Origin: Actinomycetota bacterium
GTDB lineage: Bacteria > Actinomycetota > Actinomycetes > S36-B12 > CAIYMF01
Assembly (NCBI GenBank): GCA_026393115.1
Contig: JAPLAU010000034.1
Coordinates: 33,130-97,129, forward strand
Reading direction: 5' to 3'
Length of the DNA: 64,000 nt
The notes beneath the pieces are model-generated. The model had not been told where the DNA came from. It ran no database searches and saw only the letters and a program-made list of their open reading frames with translations. Both the position numbers and the translations under genes were made by a program. This document shows, in pieces, positions 17,671 to 25,408 of this stretch (positions are counted from its first letter, which is position 1; each line of letters starts with the position of its first letter).

Positions 17671-19752
17671 GTGACCCCGGAGCAGATTCTCGACGGACTC
17701 GACCCCGAGCAGCGGGCGGCTGCCGAGGCGCTACACGGCCCAGTGGTCATTCTGGCGGGTGCGGGCACCGGAAAGACCCGAGCAATTACGCACCGCATCG
17801 CCCATGGAGTGGCCACCGGCCTGCATGATCCCCGGCGCACCCTGGCCGTCACGTTCACAGCGCGCGCCGCCGGTGAGATGCGCGGTCGGTTACGTGCCCT
17901 CGGTACCGATGTCACAGCGCGCACCTTCCATGCGGCCGCTCTGGCACAGCTCAAGCATTTCTGGGGGCGGGCGGTCGGCGGGCCGTTACCGGAGATCCTG
18001 CCGAGCAAGGGCCGTCAGGTGGCGATCGTTGCTGCGGGGCTCTCACTGCCCACGGATGCCGCCATGGTGCGCGACCTCGCGAGCGAAATTGAGTGGGCCA
18101 AGGCGCGCAACCTACATTCCGAGCAGTACGTCGAGGCAGCTGCTGCCGTCGGACGTCAGCCGCCCGGGTCGGTGACCCGCGAGCAGGTGGCCGCAGTGAT
18201 CACAGACTATGAGCGGCTGTTGTCACGTGAAGGGCTGATGGATTTCGATGATGTGTTGCGCCTGACGGTCGGCATGCTCGACGACAGTCCGGCCATCGCC
18301 GAGGAAGTGCGCGATCGCTACCGCTGGTTCACCGTCGATGAGTTTCAGGACGTTAATCCGCTGCAGATGCGTTTGCTGTCATTGTGGCTCGGCGATCGCG
18401 ATGACCTGTGCGTGGTGGGTGACGCGGCTCAGACGATTTACACCTTCGCCGGTGCGTCTCCCGAATACCTCGAGGGCTTTCGTACGAACTGGCCCAACGC
18501 CACCGAAGTTCGCCTCGTGCGCTCGTATCGTTGCTCGCCGCAGATTGTCGACCTCGCCAATCGCGTCATCGCTGCCTCACCTGAGATCGGCACCTCACGA
18601 TTGGTATTGCGGTCTGAACAACCGGCGGGGCCCAAGCCCAAGGTCAACGAGTACGCCAACGAAGACGCCGAAGCGACCGCTGTGGCGCGCGACATTGCAG
18701 CCCTCATTGCCGCTGGATTGCCACCGCGTGAAATTGCCGTGCTCTACCGCGTCAACGCGCAGTCTGAACCAGTTGAACAGGCCTTGGGGCGAGTCGGTAT
18801 CGCGACAGTGTTGACCGGTTCCGAACGCTTCTTTGATCGGGCCGAAGTGCGTCGCGCCATCACGCTGTTGCGCGGTGCCGCGCGATCGGATGAGGCCAAC
18901 TCCCAAGCCCCGCTTCCTGAGCAAGTGCAAGCAGTGCTGTCATCAATGGGGCACACCGCCGAACGGCCTTCAGGAACCGGCGCGGTAGTCGAGGCGTGGG
19001 CGAACGTGTCGCGACTGGTGACGCTGGCTTCTGACCTTGCCCAGCGCGAGCCTGAGTCGAATCTGGGCACTCTCATTACCGAACTCGACGAACGATCGAC
19101 CGCACAGCATGTTCCCGATGCCGAAGCCGTCACCCTGTCGTCGTTACATGCGGCCAAAGGGCTCGAGTGGCAGGCCGTGTTCCTCGTCGGGCTCGTTGAG
19201 GGTTCATTGCCCATCGTGCATGCCACTACTGCGACGTCGATCGAGGAAGAGCGGCGACTGCTGTACGTCGGCATTACTCGGGCCCGCGAACATCTGACGC
19301 TCAGTTGGTCACGCGCGCGCGGTTCGAGCGCCTGGGGTTCTCGCACGCGGTCACGGTTTCTCGACGAACTGCCCACTGCCACCGGTGCCTCCGAGCCGCT
19401 CGTTATCCCCGGCGGACAGCCGCGAGGTGAGCGTCGTCGTACGCCCCCTGCTCGGTGTCGGGTGTGCGGCAAGTCGCTGGTCACCGGTCCCGAGCGCACG
19501 ATGGGCCGATGCCGAGCGTGTCCCGCAGATGTCGATGAGGCGCTGTTCGATCGTCTACGTGACTGGCGGTCTACAGAAGCGAAGCGTCGCTCGGTGCCGG
19601 CTTATGTGGTGTTCACCGATGCCACGCTGATGGCTCTGGCCGAGCGTCGTCCCACCGATGACGAAGGCCTGCGTCAAATTCCCGGAATCGGTCGAACCAA
19701 ACTCGACGATTACGGTGCGGTGTTGCTTGAGTTACTTCACCTCGACGAGTGA
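17671..19752 (+). CDS. uvrD2: UvrD2: SF1 DNA helicase with tetracysteine and HRDC domains
   Basis: The 693-residue protein has Walker A GAGTGKT near 30-36, motif II VDEFQDVN and motif LSSLHAAKGLEW. After the helicase core comes CRVC-x14-CRAC, the C-x2-C-x14-C-x2-C zinc module of mycobacterial UvrD2. The C-terminus is an HRDC domain (QIPGIGRTKLDDYG). UvrD2 is the essential 3'-5' helicase of mycobacteria and works in DNA repair and replication. GTG 17671 has an upstream GCGAGGA; a GTG at 17644 would add nine unsupported residues. It is convergent with the ABC1 kinase gene, 6 bp apart. Confidence 0.93.
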   Translation: MTPEQILDGLDPEQRAAAEALHGPVVILAGAGTGKTRAITHRIAHGVATGLHDPRRTLAVTFTARAAGEMRGRLRALGTDVTARTFHAAALAQLKHFWGRAVGGPLPEILPSKGRQVAIVAAGLSLPTDAAMVRDLASEIEWAKARNLHSEQYVEAAAAVGRQPPGSVTREQVAAVITDYERLLSREGLMDFDDVLRLTVGMLDDSPAIAEEVRDRYRWFTVDEFQDVNPLQMRLLSLWLGDRDDLCVVGDAAQTIYTFAGASPEYLEGFRTNWPNATEVRLVRSYRCSPQIVDLANRVIAASPEIGTSRLVLRSEQPAGPKPKVNEYANEDAEATAVARDIAALIAAGLPPREIAVLYRVNAQSEPVEQALGRVGIATVLTGSERFFDRAEVRRAITLLRGAARSDEANSQAPLPEQVQAVLSSMGHTAERPSGTGAVVEAWANVSRLVTLASDLAQREPESNLGTLITELDERSTAQHVPDAEAVTLSSLHAAKGLEWQAVFLVGLVEGSLPIVHATTATSIEEERRLLYVGITRAREHLTLSWSRARGSSAWGSRTRSRFLDELPTATGASEPLVIPGGQPRGERRRTPPARCRVCGKSLVTGPERTMGRCRACPADVDEALFDRLRDWRSTEAKRRSVPAYVVFTDATLMALAERRPTDDEGLRQIPGIGRTKLDDYGAVLLELLHLDE

Positions 19753-19758
19753 CGTTCG

Positions 19759-21075
19759 TTACGCGCCGTCGCTGAAACCTGGTACCCAGCGCTCGAGTTC
19801 GCCTCGGGCCGGGATATCGGCATCGAGTTGGCACAGTACGCCCACGCTGCCGAGCCACACGCGATGAATCAGCAGGTACGACGGCGGTAGGTTCAGCTTG
19901 AGTCCGATGGCGAAGTCAGGGTTCGTCGGGTCGTTGATGCGACGGAATTGGCCCTGCAGCCATTCGCGCGAGTAGCGAAAGTGTGCGTGGCGGGCAGGCT
20001 CGACGAAGGGGTCGAGGAAATCGAGCAGCGACTGAGCGCCAATGGCAACCCCGGGCTTGAGGAATCCCTCAACGCGCAGGCCTTCGGCCACGGTCTCGGC
20101 GTCGCCCGTCATCGCAATGCGCAACAGGCGGCCCATTTGTGGCGGCAGTCCGTCGGGAAGGTGCGCGACTGCACCGAAATCAAGTACGCCGAGTCGTCCA
20201 TCGGGAGTGATTCGGAAATTGCCAGGGTGCGGGTCGGCATGAAGCAGACCCGCGCGTGCTGGACCGGAGAGCAAGAAACGTTGGTAGAGCAGGCCGGCGC
20301 GGTTGCGTTCGGCCCGCGTGCCGGAGGTGATCACCTGTGAGAGCGGTCGTCCCTCCATCCACTCAGTGACAATCACATGGGGTGCTGCTGCCAGCACGTG
20401 GGGCACGACGAAATCCTCGTCATCGTCGAATGCGATGGCAAAGGTGCGCTGCGACTCGCTCTCGGCGAGGTAGTCAAGTTCGTCGAGTACGCGCGCTTTG
20501 AGTTCGGCGACGAGTGGTTTGATGTCGAGTCCGGGCGAGAGTCCGGCGAAAAGGCGCGCGAGGCGCTGGGCGTTGTTCAAGTCGGACATGAGGGCCTTGC
20601 CAGCACCCGGGTACTGAATCTTGACAGCCACATCTCGGCCGTCGCGCCAGGTGGCGCGGTGAACCTGACCAATCGAGGCAGCGGCCGCTGGAGTGTCATC
20701 GAAGTGAGCGAAACGATCGCGCCAATCGATTCCGAGTTCCTCCGCAAGTACGCGATGCACGGTCTCAGCCGGCAGTGGAGGCGCAGAATCCTGAAGTCGG
20801 GTGAGGGTTGCCCGGTAGGGTCCGGCGATCTCTTCGGGCAGGGCGGCCTCGAAGATACTCATGGCTTGGCCGACCTTCATGGCTCCACCTTTGAGTTCGC
20901 CCAAGGTTCGGAAGACCTGCTCGGCCGTGCGCGCCTGGATCTCGGCGGCCACCGCTTCGGCAGACTTACCGCCGATGCGCTTGCCCATTCCGAGCGCGCT
21001 GCGACCGGCATAGCCGATCGGAAGCGCGGCCATGCGAGCGCTTCGGGTCAGGGCTTTCTTCGGTAGATCATTCAC
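19759..21075 (-). CDS. ABC1/UbiB-family atypical kinase (Rv3197-like)
   Basis: 438 residues with ABC1-family motifs: AMKVGQAMS (KxGQ), AAASIGQVH, VAVKIQYPG (the ATP-site Lys), HADPHPGNF and VLDFGAVA. UbiB/ABC1 proteins support quinone or lipid metabolism; the M. tuberculosis counterpart sits beside a ThiF-like gene as here. The GTG at 21075 is preceded by ATGGAG at suitable spacing, whereas the frame extends open to 21270 without a better start. It lies 49 bp downstream of the ThiF-like gene, probably in one operon. Confidence 0.88.
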   Translation of the reverse strand: MNDLPKKALTRSARMAALPIGYAGRSALGMGKRIGGKSAEAVAAEIQARTAEQVFRTLGELKGGAMKVGQAMSIFEAALPEEIAGPYRATLTRLQDSAPPLPAETVHRVLAEELGIDWRDRFAHFDDTPAAAASIGQVHRATWRDGRDVAVKIQYPGAGKALMSDLNNAQRLARLFAGLSPGLDIKPLVAELKARVLDELDYLAESESQRTFAIAFDDDEDFVVPHVLAAAPHVIVTEWMEGRPLSQVITSGTRAERNRAGLLYQRFLLSGPARAGLLHADPHPGNFRITPDGRLGVLDFGAVAHLPDGLPPQMGRLLRIAMTGDAETVAEGLRVEGFLKPGVAIGAQSLLDFLDPFVEPARHAHFRYSREWLQGQFRRINDPTNPDFAIGLKLNLPPSYLLIHRVWLGSVGVLCQLDADIPARGELERWVPGFSDGA

Positions 21076-21124
21076 GGTGACTCCATTGTCGCCCCGCGAG
21101 GTGTGTTCCGCACATTGCGTGGTT

Positions 21125-22237
21125 TCACGCTGCCGGTCTGAGGTCAGGCGACCAGGTGCACCCGCAGTCAGGGTGGGCCGTCCAACTACGTCGACGCCAC
21201 TGCAACTCGGGCAGCCGCAATTCCAGGATCGCGCCGGCGCTGGGTGGGGGAGTGCTGCTTTGACCGTCAAGCACCTGCAGCGCGTGCAGGGCTGCCATGG
21301 AGGCCGCCAGAGTGCCGAGCACGGTGTTGGTGGCGCTGCGGTGGGCTCCGCGGTGATGGGCTACCTGGGTCAGCACCGCGGGCCACGCAGGGTCACGATC
21401 GGCGCGGTGCAGTTCCAGACACCGAAGGCATGCGGTGCGGCCGGGAAGTACCAGCGGGCCGACTCGTGCCGTGGGACCGTCGCTGATGACCGTGAGATGG
21501 GGCCAGGCAACGGTGCTGAGCGCGTCACTGATTTCGGGGGGCACCACCCGTGGTGGACACACGAGGACGAGGTCGGGTCGTCGGCCACTGCCTGATCGCC
21601 GGGTTCGTACGGCGAACGCGGCACGAGAGAGCGTGTCGCGAGCCGCTGATCGGGCGGGTGCACCCAGAGAGACGGCCGTAGGTCCGAGTGGGCTGATAGT
21701 GCGTGGCAGTACTCGGGGACAGTCGCCGGCAATCGTGGTGATGCGCACGGTGCCGATGCCAGCCGATGCCAGCAGCGTGGCAATTCCTACCCCCACGCGA
21801 CCGGTGCCTCGCACCACGACTTCGGCATCGCGGCGACGGCGCATGATGTCGTGTGCTCGCCCTGGGTGCAGCGCCGCGAGAGTGGCGATTTCGGGAGAAA
21901 GGCGGGCGAGTTCAGCTCGTGGTTCGGGCGCTCCGAGAGTGGGTTCAGCATCAACGAGTGCTCCGCAGTGATGCAGATCGTTGATGACGGCCGCGAGCCA
22001 GAGTGGATCGCCACCCTCGGCGGCAAAGTCAGAGAGGGTGCGGGCGAGTCGGCGTGTGCCGTCGAGGGCGCGCATGGCACGCCACTCCCGGGGGCCGATA
22101 TTGAACAGCAGTCGCCCCTGGTGTTCATCGATTCCGACTTGCACTGTGGAGCAGTCGCGCCACGCGAGGGGAATCTCGGGTAGCAGAAGAGGCAGTCCCG
22201 TGTCGGGAAATGTCGTCGTGCGGTGGTGATCGGTCAT
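21125..22237 (-). CDS. ThiF/E1-like protein, cyclodehydratase-partner type (Rv3196-like)
   Basis: About 370 residues. The N-terminal half (FNIGPREWRAMRALDG) resembles the peptide-recognition part of TOMM cyclodehydratase partners. A Rossmann segment VVRGTGRVGVGIATLLASAG follows in the middle. Cysteine pairs CLRC and CGC near the C-terminus could bind zinc as in ThiF/MoeB folds. The catalytic cysteine and adenylation motifs of true E1 enzymes are not obvious. Its conserved position next to the ABC1 kinase in actinobacteria suggests shared function, but the substrate is unknown. The ATG at 22237 is chosen over one at 22249. Confidence 0.7.
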   Translation of the reverse strand: MTDHHRTTTFPDTGLPLLLPEIPLAWRDCSTVQVGIDEHQGRLLFNIGPREWRAMRALDGTRRLARTLSDFAAEGGDPLWLAAVINDLHHCGALVDAEPTLGAPEPRAELARLSPEIATLAALHPGRAHDIMRRRRDAEVVVRGTGRVGVGIATLLASAGIGTVRITTIAGDCPRVLPRTISPLGPTAVSLGAPARSAARDTLSRAAFAVRTRRSGSGRRPDLVLVCPPRVVPPEISDALSTVAWPHLTVISDGPTARVGPLVLPGRTACLRCLELHRADRDPAWPAVLTQVAHHRGAHRSATNTVLGTLAASMAALHALQVLDGQSSTPPPSAGAILELRLPELQWRRRSWTAHPDCGCTWSPDLRPAA

Positions 22238-22342
22238 ACCCGCGATCATGCGCGCACGGGGCTGTGGGTTGTTGGCACGATCCCCAAGGCATCTGGGCTA
22301 CCCTGCCTGACCGTTACTGTGTGGCGCGCGCGGCACACACGC

Positions 22343-22384
22343 GCGAACGCCCACCGAATCCTTGTGGATTCAGTGGGCGTTCGC
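22343..22384 (-). terminator. Strong hairpin downstream of the zinc-ribbon gene
   Basis: A 12-bp perfect stem (GCGAACGCCCAC with GTGGGCGTTCGC) continues after one mismatch into a second 6-bp stem (GAATCC with GGATTC) and a TTGT loop. It lies 60 nt past the stop of the small minus-strand gene at 22444 and about 105 nt upstream of the ThiF-like start. No T-run follows on either strand. A U-less terminator is the simplest reading; attenuation between the two genes is possible. Confidence 0.65.
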
Positions 22385-22443
22385 GGTATCGGGCAAGCCC
22401 GACTACTCCGGCCGTCAGATGGCGGCCGATGCGTGTGGGTGGC

Positions 22444-22614
22444 TCAGGCTTCCTTGGCCTTGCCGAGGATGCGCACGACGGTGGTGCCGCACTCGGGGCA
22501 CTTGCCCTTGCCCATGCGGGTACCCTTCGCGTTTTCCTCGACGTGGCCGTCGGTGACCTGGCGCTTGGCCTTGCACTTCACGCAGTAGGCCTCGCCTTCG
22601 AATTTCTCCGCCAC
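22444..22614 (-). CDS. Small zinc-ribbon protein (DUF5679-like), 56 residues
   Basis: The minus strand encodes 56 residues beginning VAEKFEGEAYCVKCKAKRQV and ending VRILGKAKEA. Two CxxC knuckles, CVKC (11-14) and CPEC (39-42), are separated by a basic stretch, as in short actinobacterial zinc-ribbon proteins. GTG at 22614 is preceded by AAGGAG with 5-nt spacing, which fixes the start. The gene is short enough to be missed by length filters, and a longer antisense-frame ORF over it is spurious. A role in RNA or ribosome binding is a guess from charge and size. A 7-bp stem (22660-22678) lies upstream, near the expected promoter. Confidence 0.85.
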   Translation of the reverse strand: MAEKFEGEAYCVKCKAKRQVTDGHVEENAKGTRMGKGKCPECGTTVVRILGKAKEA

Positions 22615-22807
22615 GGGTGCTCCTTGTGTGTAATGAACGGTCCCCGACTGGGTTTCCTATCACGCCTTGGCGGCGTGACTAGGTCGAGTCGACCGTGCCC
22701 GGTGACCCGGACACGCTCAACAGTAAGCCAGCGAGGCGGCCCTTCGGTGCAACCGCGACACGCTCAACTCGTAATTCCGGGTTATATGTCCGAAATGGGT
22801 TGATATT

Positions 22808-22829
22808 ATTGGGAAGATCTCTTCCCAAT
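22808..22829. promoter_or_regulatory. Perfect inverted repeat, possible operator or hairpin
   Basis: ATTGGGAAG and CTTCCCAAT are exact inverse complements around ATCT. A -10-like TATTAT overlaps its left edge (22805-22810). This could be a regulator site for the divergent genes or a short hairpin. Confidence 0.5.
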
Positions 22830-22851
22830 CGATGCCGATTGAGCGCAAAGC

Positions 22852-22922
22852 GAAACCCCTGAGGCTCGCAATCGCCATCCGCCTTCCCCTTGCGGATGCC
22901 GACCCGTTATCTCAGGGGCTTC
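22852..22922 (-). ncRNA. Candidate nested double-hairpin RNA or terminator
   Basis: On the minus strand GAAGCCCCTGAG pairs with CTCAGGGGTTTC (12 bp with one G-U), enclosing an inner stem GCATCCGC/GCGGATGG with a 9-nt loop. The single odd pair is a wobble only on the minus strand, suggesting that strand is the RNA. No known RNA family was recognised. Confidence 0.35.
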
Positions 22923-22978
22923 GACAGGATTGAACCTAGGTCACGCCCCAGAGCCAGTCAACGTCGAATGAACAAACC

Positions 22979-23120
22979 TGTGGACAAGCTTGGGGATGGC
23001 CTGTGGAACACGCCGAGGTGTCCTGTGGACGCGTGTGGGATAAAGCTGGGGATAGGCGCCGTGAATGCGGCCTAGATTGGCCGCTGACCTGCGGGAAAGC
23101 TATCCACTGCCTGTGGATGA
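22979..23120. promoter_or_regulatory. Cluster of DnaA-box-like sequences
   Basis: TGTGGACAA at 22979-22987 is an exact inverse of the actinobacterial DnaA box TTGTCCACA. TGTGGATGA (23112-23120) is one mismatch from the E. coli-type box. Weaker matches are at 23002, 23024, 23047 and 23100. An A-run follows at about 23120. No dnaA, dnaN or parAB is nearby, so a titration or regulatory site fits better than oriC. Confidence 0.45.
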
Positions 23121-23179
23121 AAAAAAGGTTGCGGAATGGCGTCTATTTCATGACGCTTGGTCGGGCTAGCGTGGTGTCC

Positions 23180-23773
23180 GTGCCCCCTGTCATCGAGATT
23201 CGACGCAGTAGCCGTCGGCGTCGAACTGTGTCGGCACACCGCGAAGGAGACCATTTCGTGGTCCTGGTGCCGGCTCGCATGTCTGCCGCTCACGTGGCTC
23301 AGTACGCCGAGGAATTAGTGGGTCGGCTCGAGGCACGTGAACGACGTGCTGTGCCGAGTGACGATGAACTGATGCGTCGCGCCACCGGCTTGTCGCGCCG
23401 GTGGCTTCCCGGGGCTCCGCAACCGTCGTCGGTGCGGTGGGTCACTAATCAAAACCAGCGTTGGGGTTCGTGCACGCCGATTGACCGCACCATTCGCCTG
23501 TCGCATCGGCTGCGCGGTATGCCGGCTTTCGTTGTCGACTACGTCCTGCTGCACGAATTGGCGCATCTGCTGGTGCCGGGCCACGGTGCCGACTTCGAGG
23601 CACTGCTGGCGCCGTACCCGCGACTGCGTGAGGCGCAGGCATTTCTTGACGGGGTCGATTTCACTCTCGCCCACGGCCACGAGATGGGTGCGCTCACCGA
23701 ATCGACCGACGAGGCATCGGTCGGCGAACTCACGCCTCCCGTCGATGTGTCGCCACCCGGGATGTTGTTCTGA
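23180..23773 (+). CDS. YgjP/SprT-like zinc metallopeptidase (DUF45)
   Basis: About 197 residues, with NQNQRWGSCTPIDRTIRLS and YVLLHELAHLLVPGHGADF. The latter contains HELAH plus a downstream His, the HExxH...H gluzincin-type zinc site of the YgjP family. The GTG at 23180 is chosen because TAGCGT ends 7 nt upstream (23167-23172), a leaderless arrangement; in-frame GTGs at 23171 and 23174 are alternatives. An upstream extension to 23003 would run through the DnaA-box cluster and encodes nothing family-like. The biological substrate of this family is not established. Confidence 0.85.
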   Translation: MPPVIEIRRSSRRRRTVSAHREGDHFVVLVPARMSAAHVAQYAEELVGRLEARERRAVPSDDELMRRATGLSRRWLPGAPQPSSVRWVTNQNQRWGSCTPIDRTIRLSHRLRGMPAFVVDYVLLHELAHLLVPGHGADFEALLAPYPRLREAQAFLDGVDFTLAHGHEMGALTESTDEASVGELTPPVDVSPPGMLF

Positions 23774-23817
23774 TCAGCGTTACTCGCCTGCGCGAGCGCG
23801 CGCGCAAGCTCACGTAC

Positions 23818-24627
23818 GTGCTCCGTTACGCCGGGTTCCGGGCGACGACCACCGTGCGCCCCACATCGCGCGCAGCCGGCGTCGGGTTGTGTGCGATCGC
23901 ATTGGGCGAAGAGGCGTACATCGACGAGTGGATTCGATACCACCTCGCACTCGGCGTTGATCACATTCATCTCTACGACAACGATCCCGAGCAGCCGTTG
24001 CGTGATGTGCCGGCGCGCTATCCAAGCCGTGTCACTGTGGTGTCGTTCCCGGGAGCGGCGCAGCAATTCAAGGCGTATAACCATTTCCTTGCTCGTGCAC
24101 GCTCGCGCTATCTGTGGGTCACGTTCCTCGACCTTGACGAGTTCATGGTGGTGCGGTCAGGTGAATCGATTGGTGACTTCGCGCAGCAGTACTGCAGTGC
24201 GGGTGCCCTCGCACTTAACTGGGTGATGTTCGATAGCAACGGCCACGAGCAGTTCCAGTCGCGACCTGTGCTCGAACGTTTCACACGCCGACAGATCGGC
24301 GTTTCACCGATCATCAAGATCATCGCCAGACCTGATGATGTTCTCTACATGGTGAGCGCACACGCTGCTCGACTTGTGCGCGGTACAACCGTTGACTGTC
24401 ATGGCAACGAGGTCTTCGGAAACCTCAACCCCAACGGCTCTGATGATGTCGCGTGTGTCAATCACTACTTCACCAAGTCGCGTGAGGAATTTCGAATTCG
24501 CTGTGCTCGCGGGCGAAGTGACATTGACGCCCAACGAAATGCCGATCGTGACTTCATCAATTTCGGTGCCCATTCGTGGCATGACCGTCGAGCGTGGGAT
24601 TTCTACCAGCAGCACGTTGATCAGTGA
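23818..24627 (+). CDS. GT92/GT2-like glycosyltransferase
   Basis: 269 residues with the early motif EEAYIDEWIRYHLALGVDHI, LYDNDPEQ and TFLDLDEFMVV, which supplies the D-x-D metal/nucleotide-sugar site. CVNHYFTKSREEF follows near the C-terminus. This is the arrangement of GT92/DUF23 and related single-domain transferases that decorate surface glycans. The start is uncertain: the frame is open upstream into the ygjP-like gene, but no ATG/GTG/TTG occurs before 23818. No ribosome site is visible, so translation may be coupled to the upstream gene, which ends 44 bp earlier. Confidence 0.75.
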   Translation: MLRYAGFRATTTVRPTSRAAGVGLCAIALGEEAYIDEWIRYHLALGVDHIHLYDNDPEQPLRDVPARYPSRVTVVSFPGAAQQFKAYNHFLARARSRYLWVTFLDLDEFMVVRSGESIGDFAQQYCSAGALALNWVMFDSNGHEQFQSRPVLERFTRRQIGVSPIIKIIARPDDVLYMVSAHAARLVRGTTVDCHGNEVFGNLNPNGSDDVACVNHYFTKSREEFRIRCARGRSDIDAQRNADRDFINFGAHSWHDRRAWDFYQQHVDQ

Positions 24628-24631
24628 CGAA

Positions 24632-24982
24632 CTACGTCACTGTGGCTTCTTCGGTTGCGAGCGTGATTGATCGAGTGAGTCGGTCGCGTTCCTTGGTGAT
24701 CCACCGGCCTACTGGGTAGTTACTCAGAAATGTTTCGGCGAATTCGACCGGATCATCTCCGACGACGTCGCGAACGGCAGTCTGGTCTGCTGCGGCCCGT
24801 TCGAACAGGTCAGCAAGGTCGTCGAACATGGTCAGGATGCTTTCGGCATCGTCCATGCCCCCCAAATGCGTGACATAGCGCTCAAGTGCCTCCATCGTCG
24901 ACCGATACGCGGGCGGCAGTTGTTCGACTCGCTTCTTGTACTCGCGGTACTGCTTCTTCTGCTCGTACCATTTCGGTGCCAT
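24632..24982 (-). CDS. DUF1048 protein paired with PadR
   Basis: 116 residues, largely helical, with YEQKKQYREYKKRVEQLPP at the start and AETFLSNYPVGRWITKERDR near the end, features of DUF1048. The family is usually co-transcribed with a PadR regulator, as here: its ATG lies 2 bp after the padR stop. Function is unknown; the absence of membrane segments points to a soluble protein. It converges on the glycosyltransferase gene with 4 bp between stops. Confidence 0.85.
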   Translation of the reverse strand: MAPKWYEQKKQYREYKKRVEQLPPAYRSTMEALERYVTHLGGMDDAESILTMFDDLADLFERAAADQTAVRDVVGDDPVEFAETFLSNYPVGRWITKERDRLTRSITLATEEATVT

Positions 24983-24984
24983 GA

Positions 24985-25314
24985 CTACGCGCCTCCTTCT
25001 CGCAGTTGTTCGACTCGTCGGGTGAGGAAATCCCAGGTAGTCCAGAATTGATCGAGTTGCGTACGGCCAGAGGGGTTGAGCGAGTACACCTTGCGGGGCG
25101 GCCCCTTTTCGGAAGGGACCTTCTCAACATCGACGAAACCACGCTGCTCGATTCGAATGAGGAGCGCGTAAATGGTGCCTTCGGCAATGTCGACGAAGCC
25201 TCGGTCACGCAGCCAGGCGGTGATTTCGTAGCCGTAGGCGGGGCGTTCGGCCACCATCGCGAGGACGATGCCCTCGAGTGTTCCTTTGAGCATCTCGGTT
25301 TCGGGCTTGCTCAT
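24985..25314 (-). CDS. PadR-family transcriptional regulator
   Basis: 109 residues with the PadR winged helix: LKGTLEGIVLAMVAERPAYGYE, then EGTIYALLIRIEQRGFV, then a C-terminal dimerisation helix. PadR proteins repress their own operon and neighbouring stress or efflux genes on binding small molecules. AAGGTGG precedes the ATG. A 10-bp palindrome 52 bp upstream overlaps a promoter-like TACTAT on the minus strand, consistent with autoregulation of padR-DUF1048. Confidence 0.9.
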   Translation of the reverse strand: MSKPETEMLKGTLEGIVLAMVAERPAYGYEITAWLRDRGFVDIAEGTIYALLIRIEQRGFVDVEKVPSEKGPPRKVYSLNPSGRTQLDQFWTTWDFLTRRVEQLREGGA

Positions 25315-25365
25315 GGAGCACCACCTTCGACGACCGGCCGAGAAACCGCTACTCGGTATCAGTGA

Positions 25366-25375
25366 CTACTAGTAG
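25366..25375 (-). promoter_or_regulatory. Candidate PadR operator
   Basis: CTACTAGTAG is a perfect 10-bp palindrome, flanked by CAGTG and CACTG about 13 bp out on either side. A TACTAT -10-like sequence for the minus strand lies beside it. Confidence 0.5.
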
Positions 25376-25408
25376 ATAGTAACACTGAATAGTGCCGACA
25401 CAAGTGGG

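Larger units (their letters stand above)
22615..23179. other. Structured 565-bp intergenic region
   Basis: No convincing gene is present. From left to right it holds a 7-bp inverted repeat (22660-22678), a direct repeat ACACGCTCAAC at 22711-22721 and 22758-22768, a 9-bp perfect inverted repeat (22808-22829), a nested double hairpin (22852-22922) and a run of DnaA-box-like sequences (22979-23120). It separates the divergent zinc-ribbon and YgjP-like genes. Confidence 0.6.

Noticed and set aside
21125..22237. Complete RiPP (TOMM) cluster
   Set aside because: Only a ThiF-like gene is seen; no YcaO, dehydrogenase or precursor peptide was found nearby.
22415..22663. 82-residue minus-strand ORF
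   Set aside because: It is an out-of-frame shadow of the 56-residue zinc-ribbon gene, which has the CxxC pairs and the ribosome site.
22615..23179. oriC
   Set aside because: DnaA-like boxes exist, but the gene context (dnaA/dnaN) and an AT-rich unwinding element are missing.
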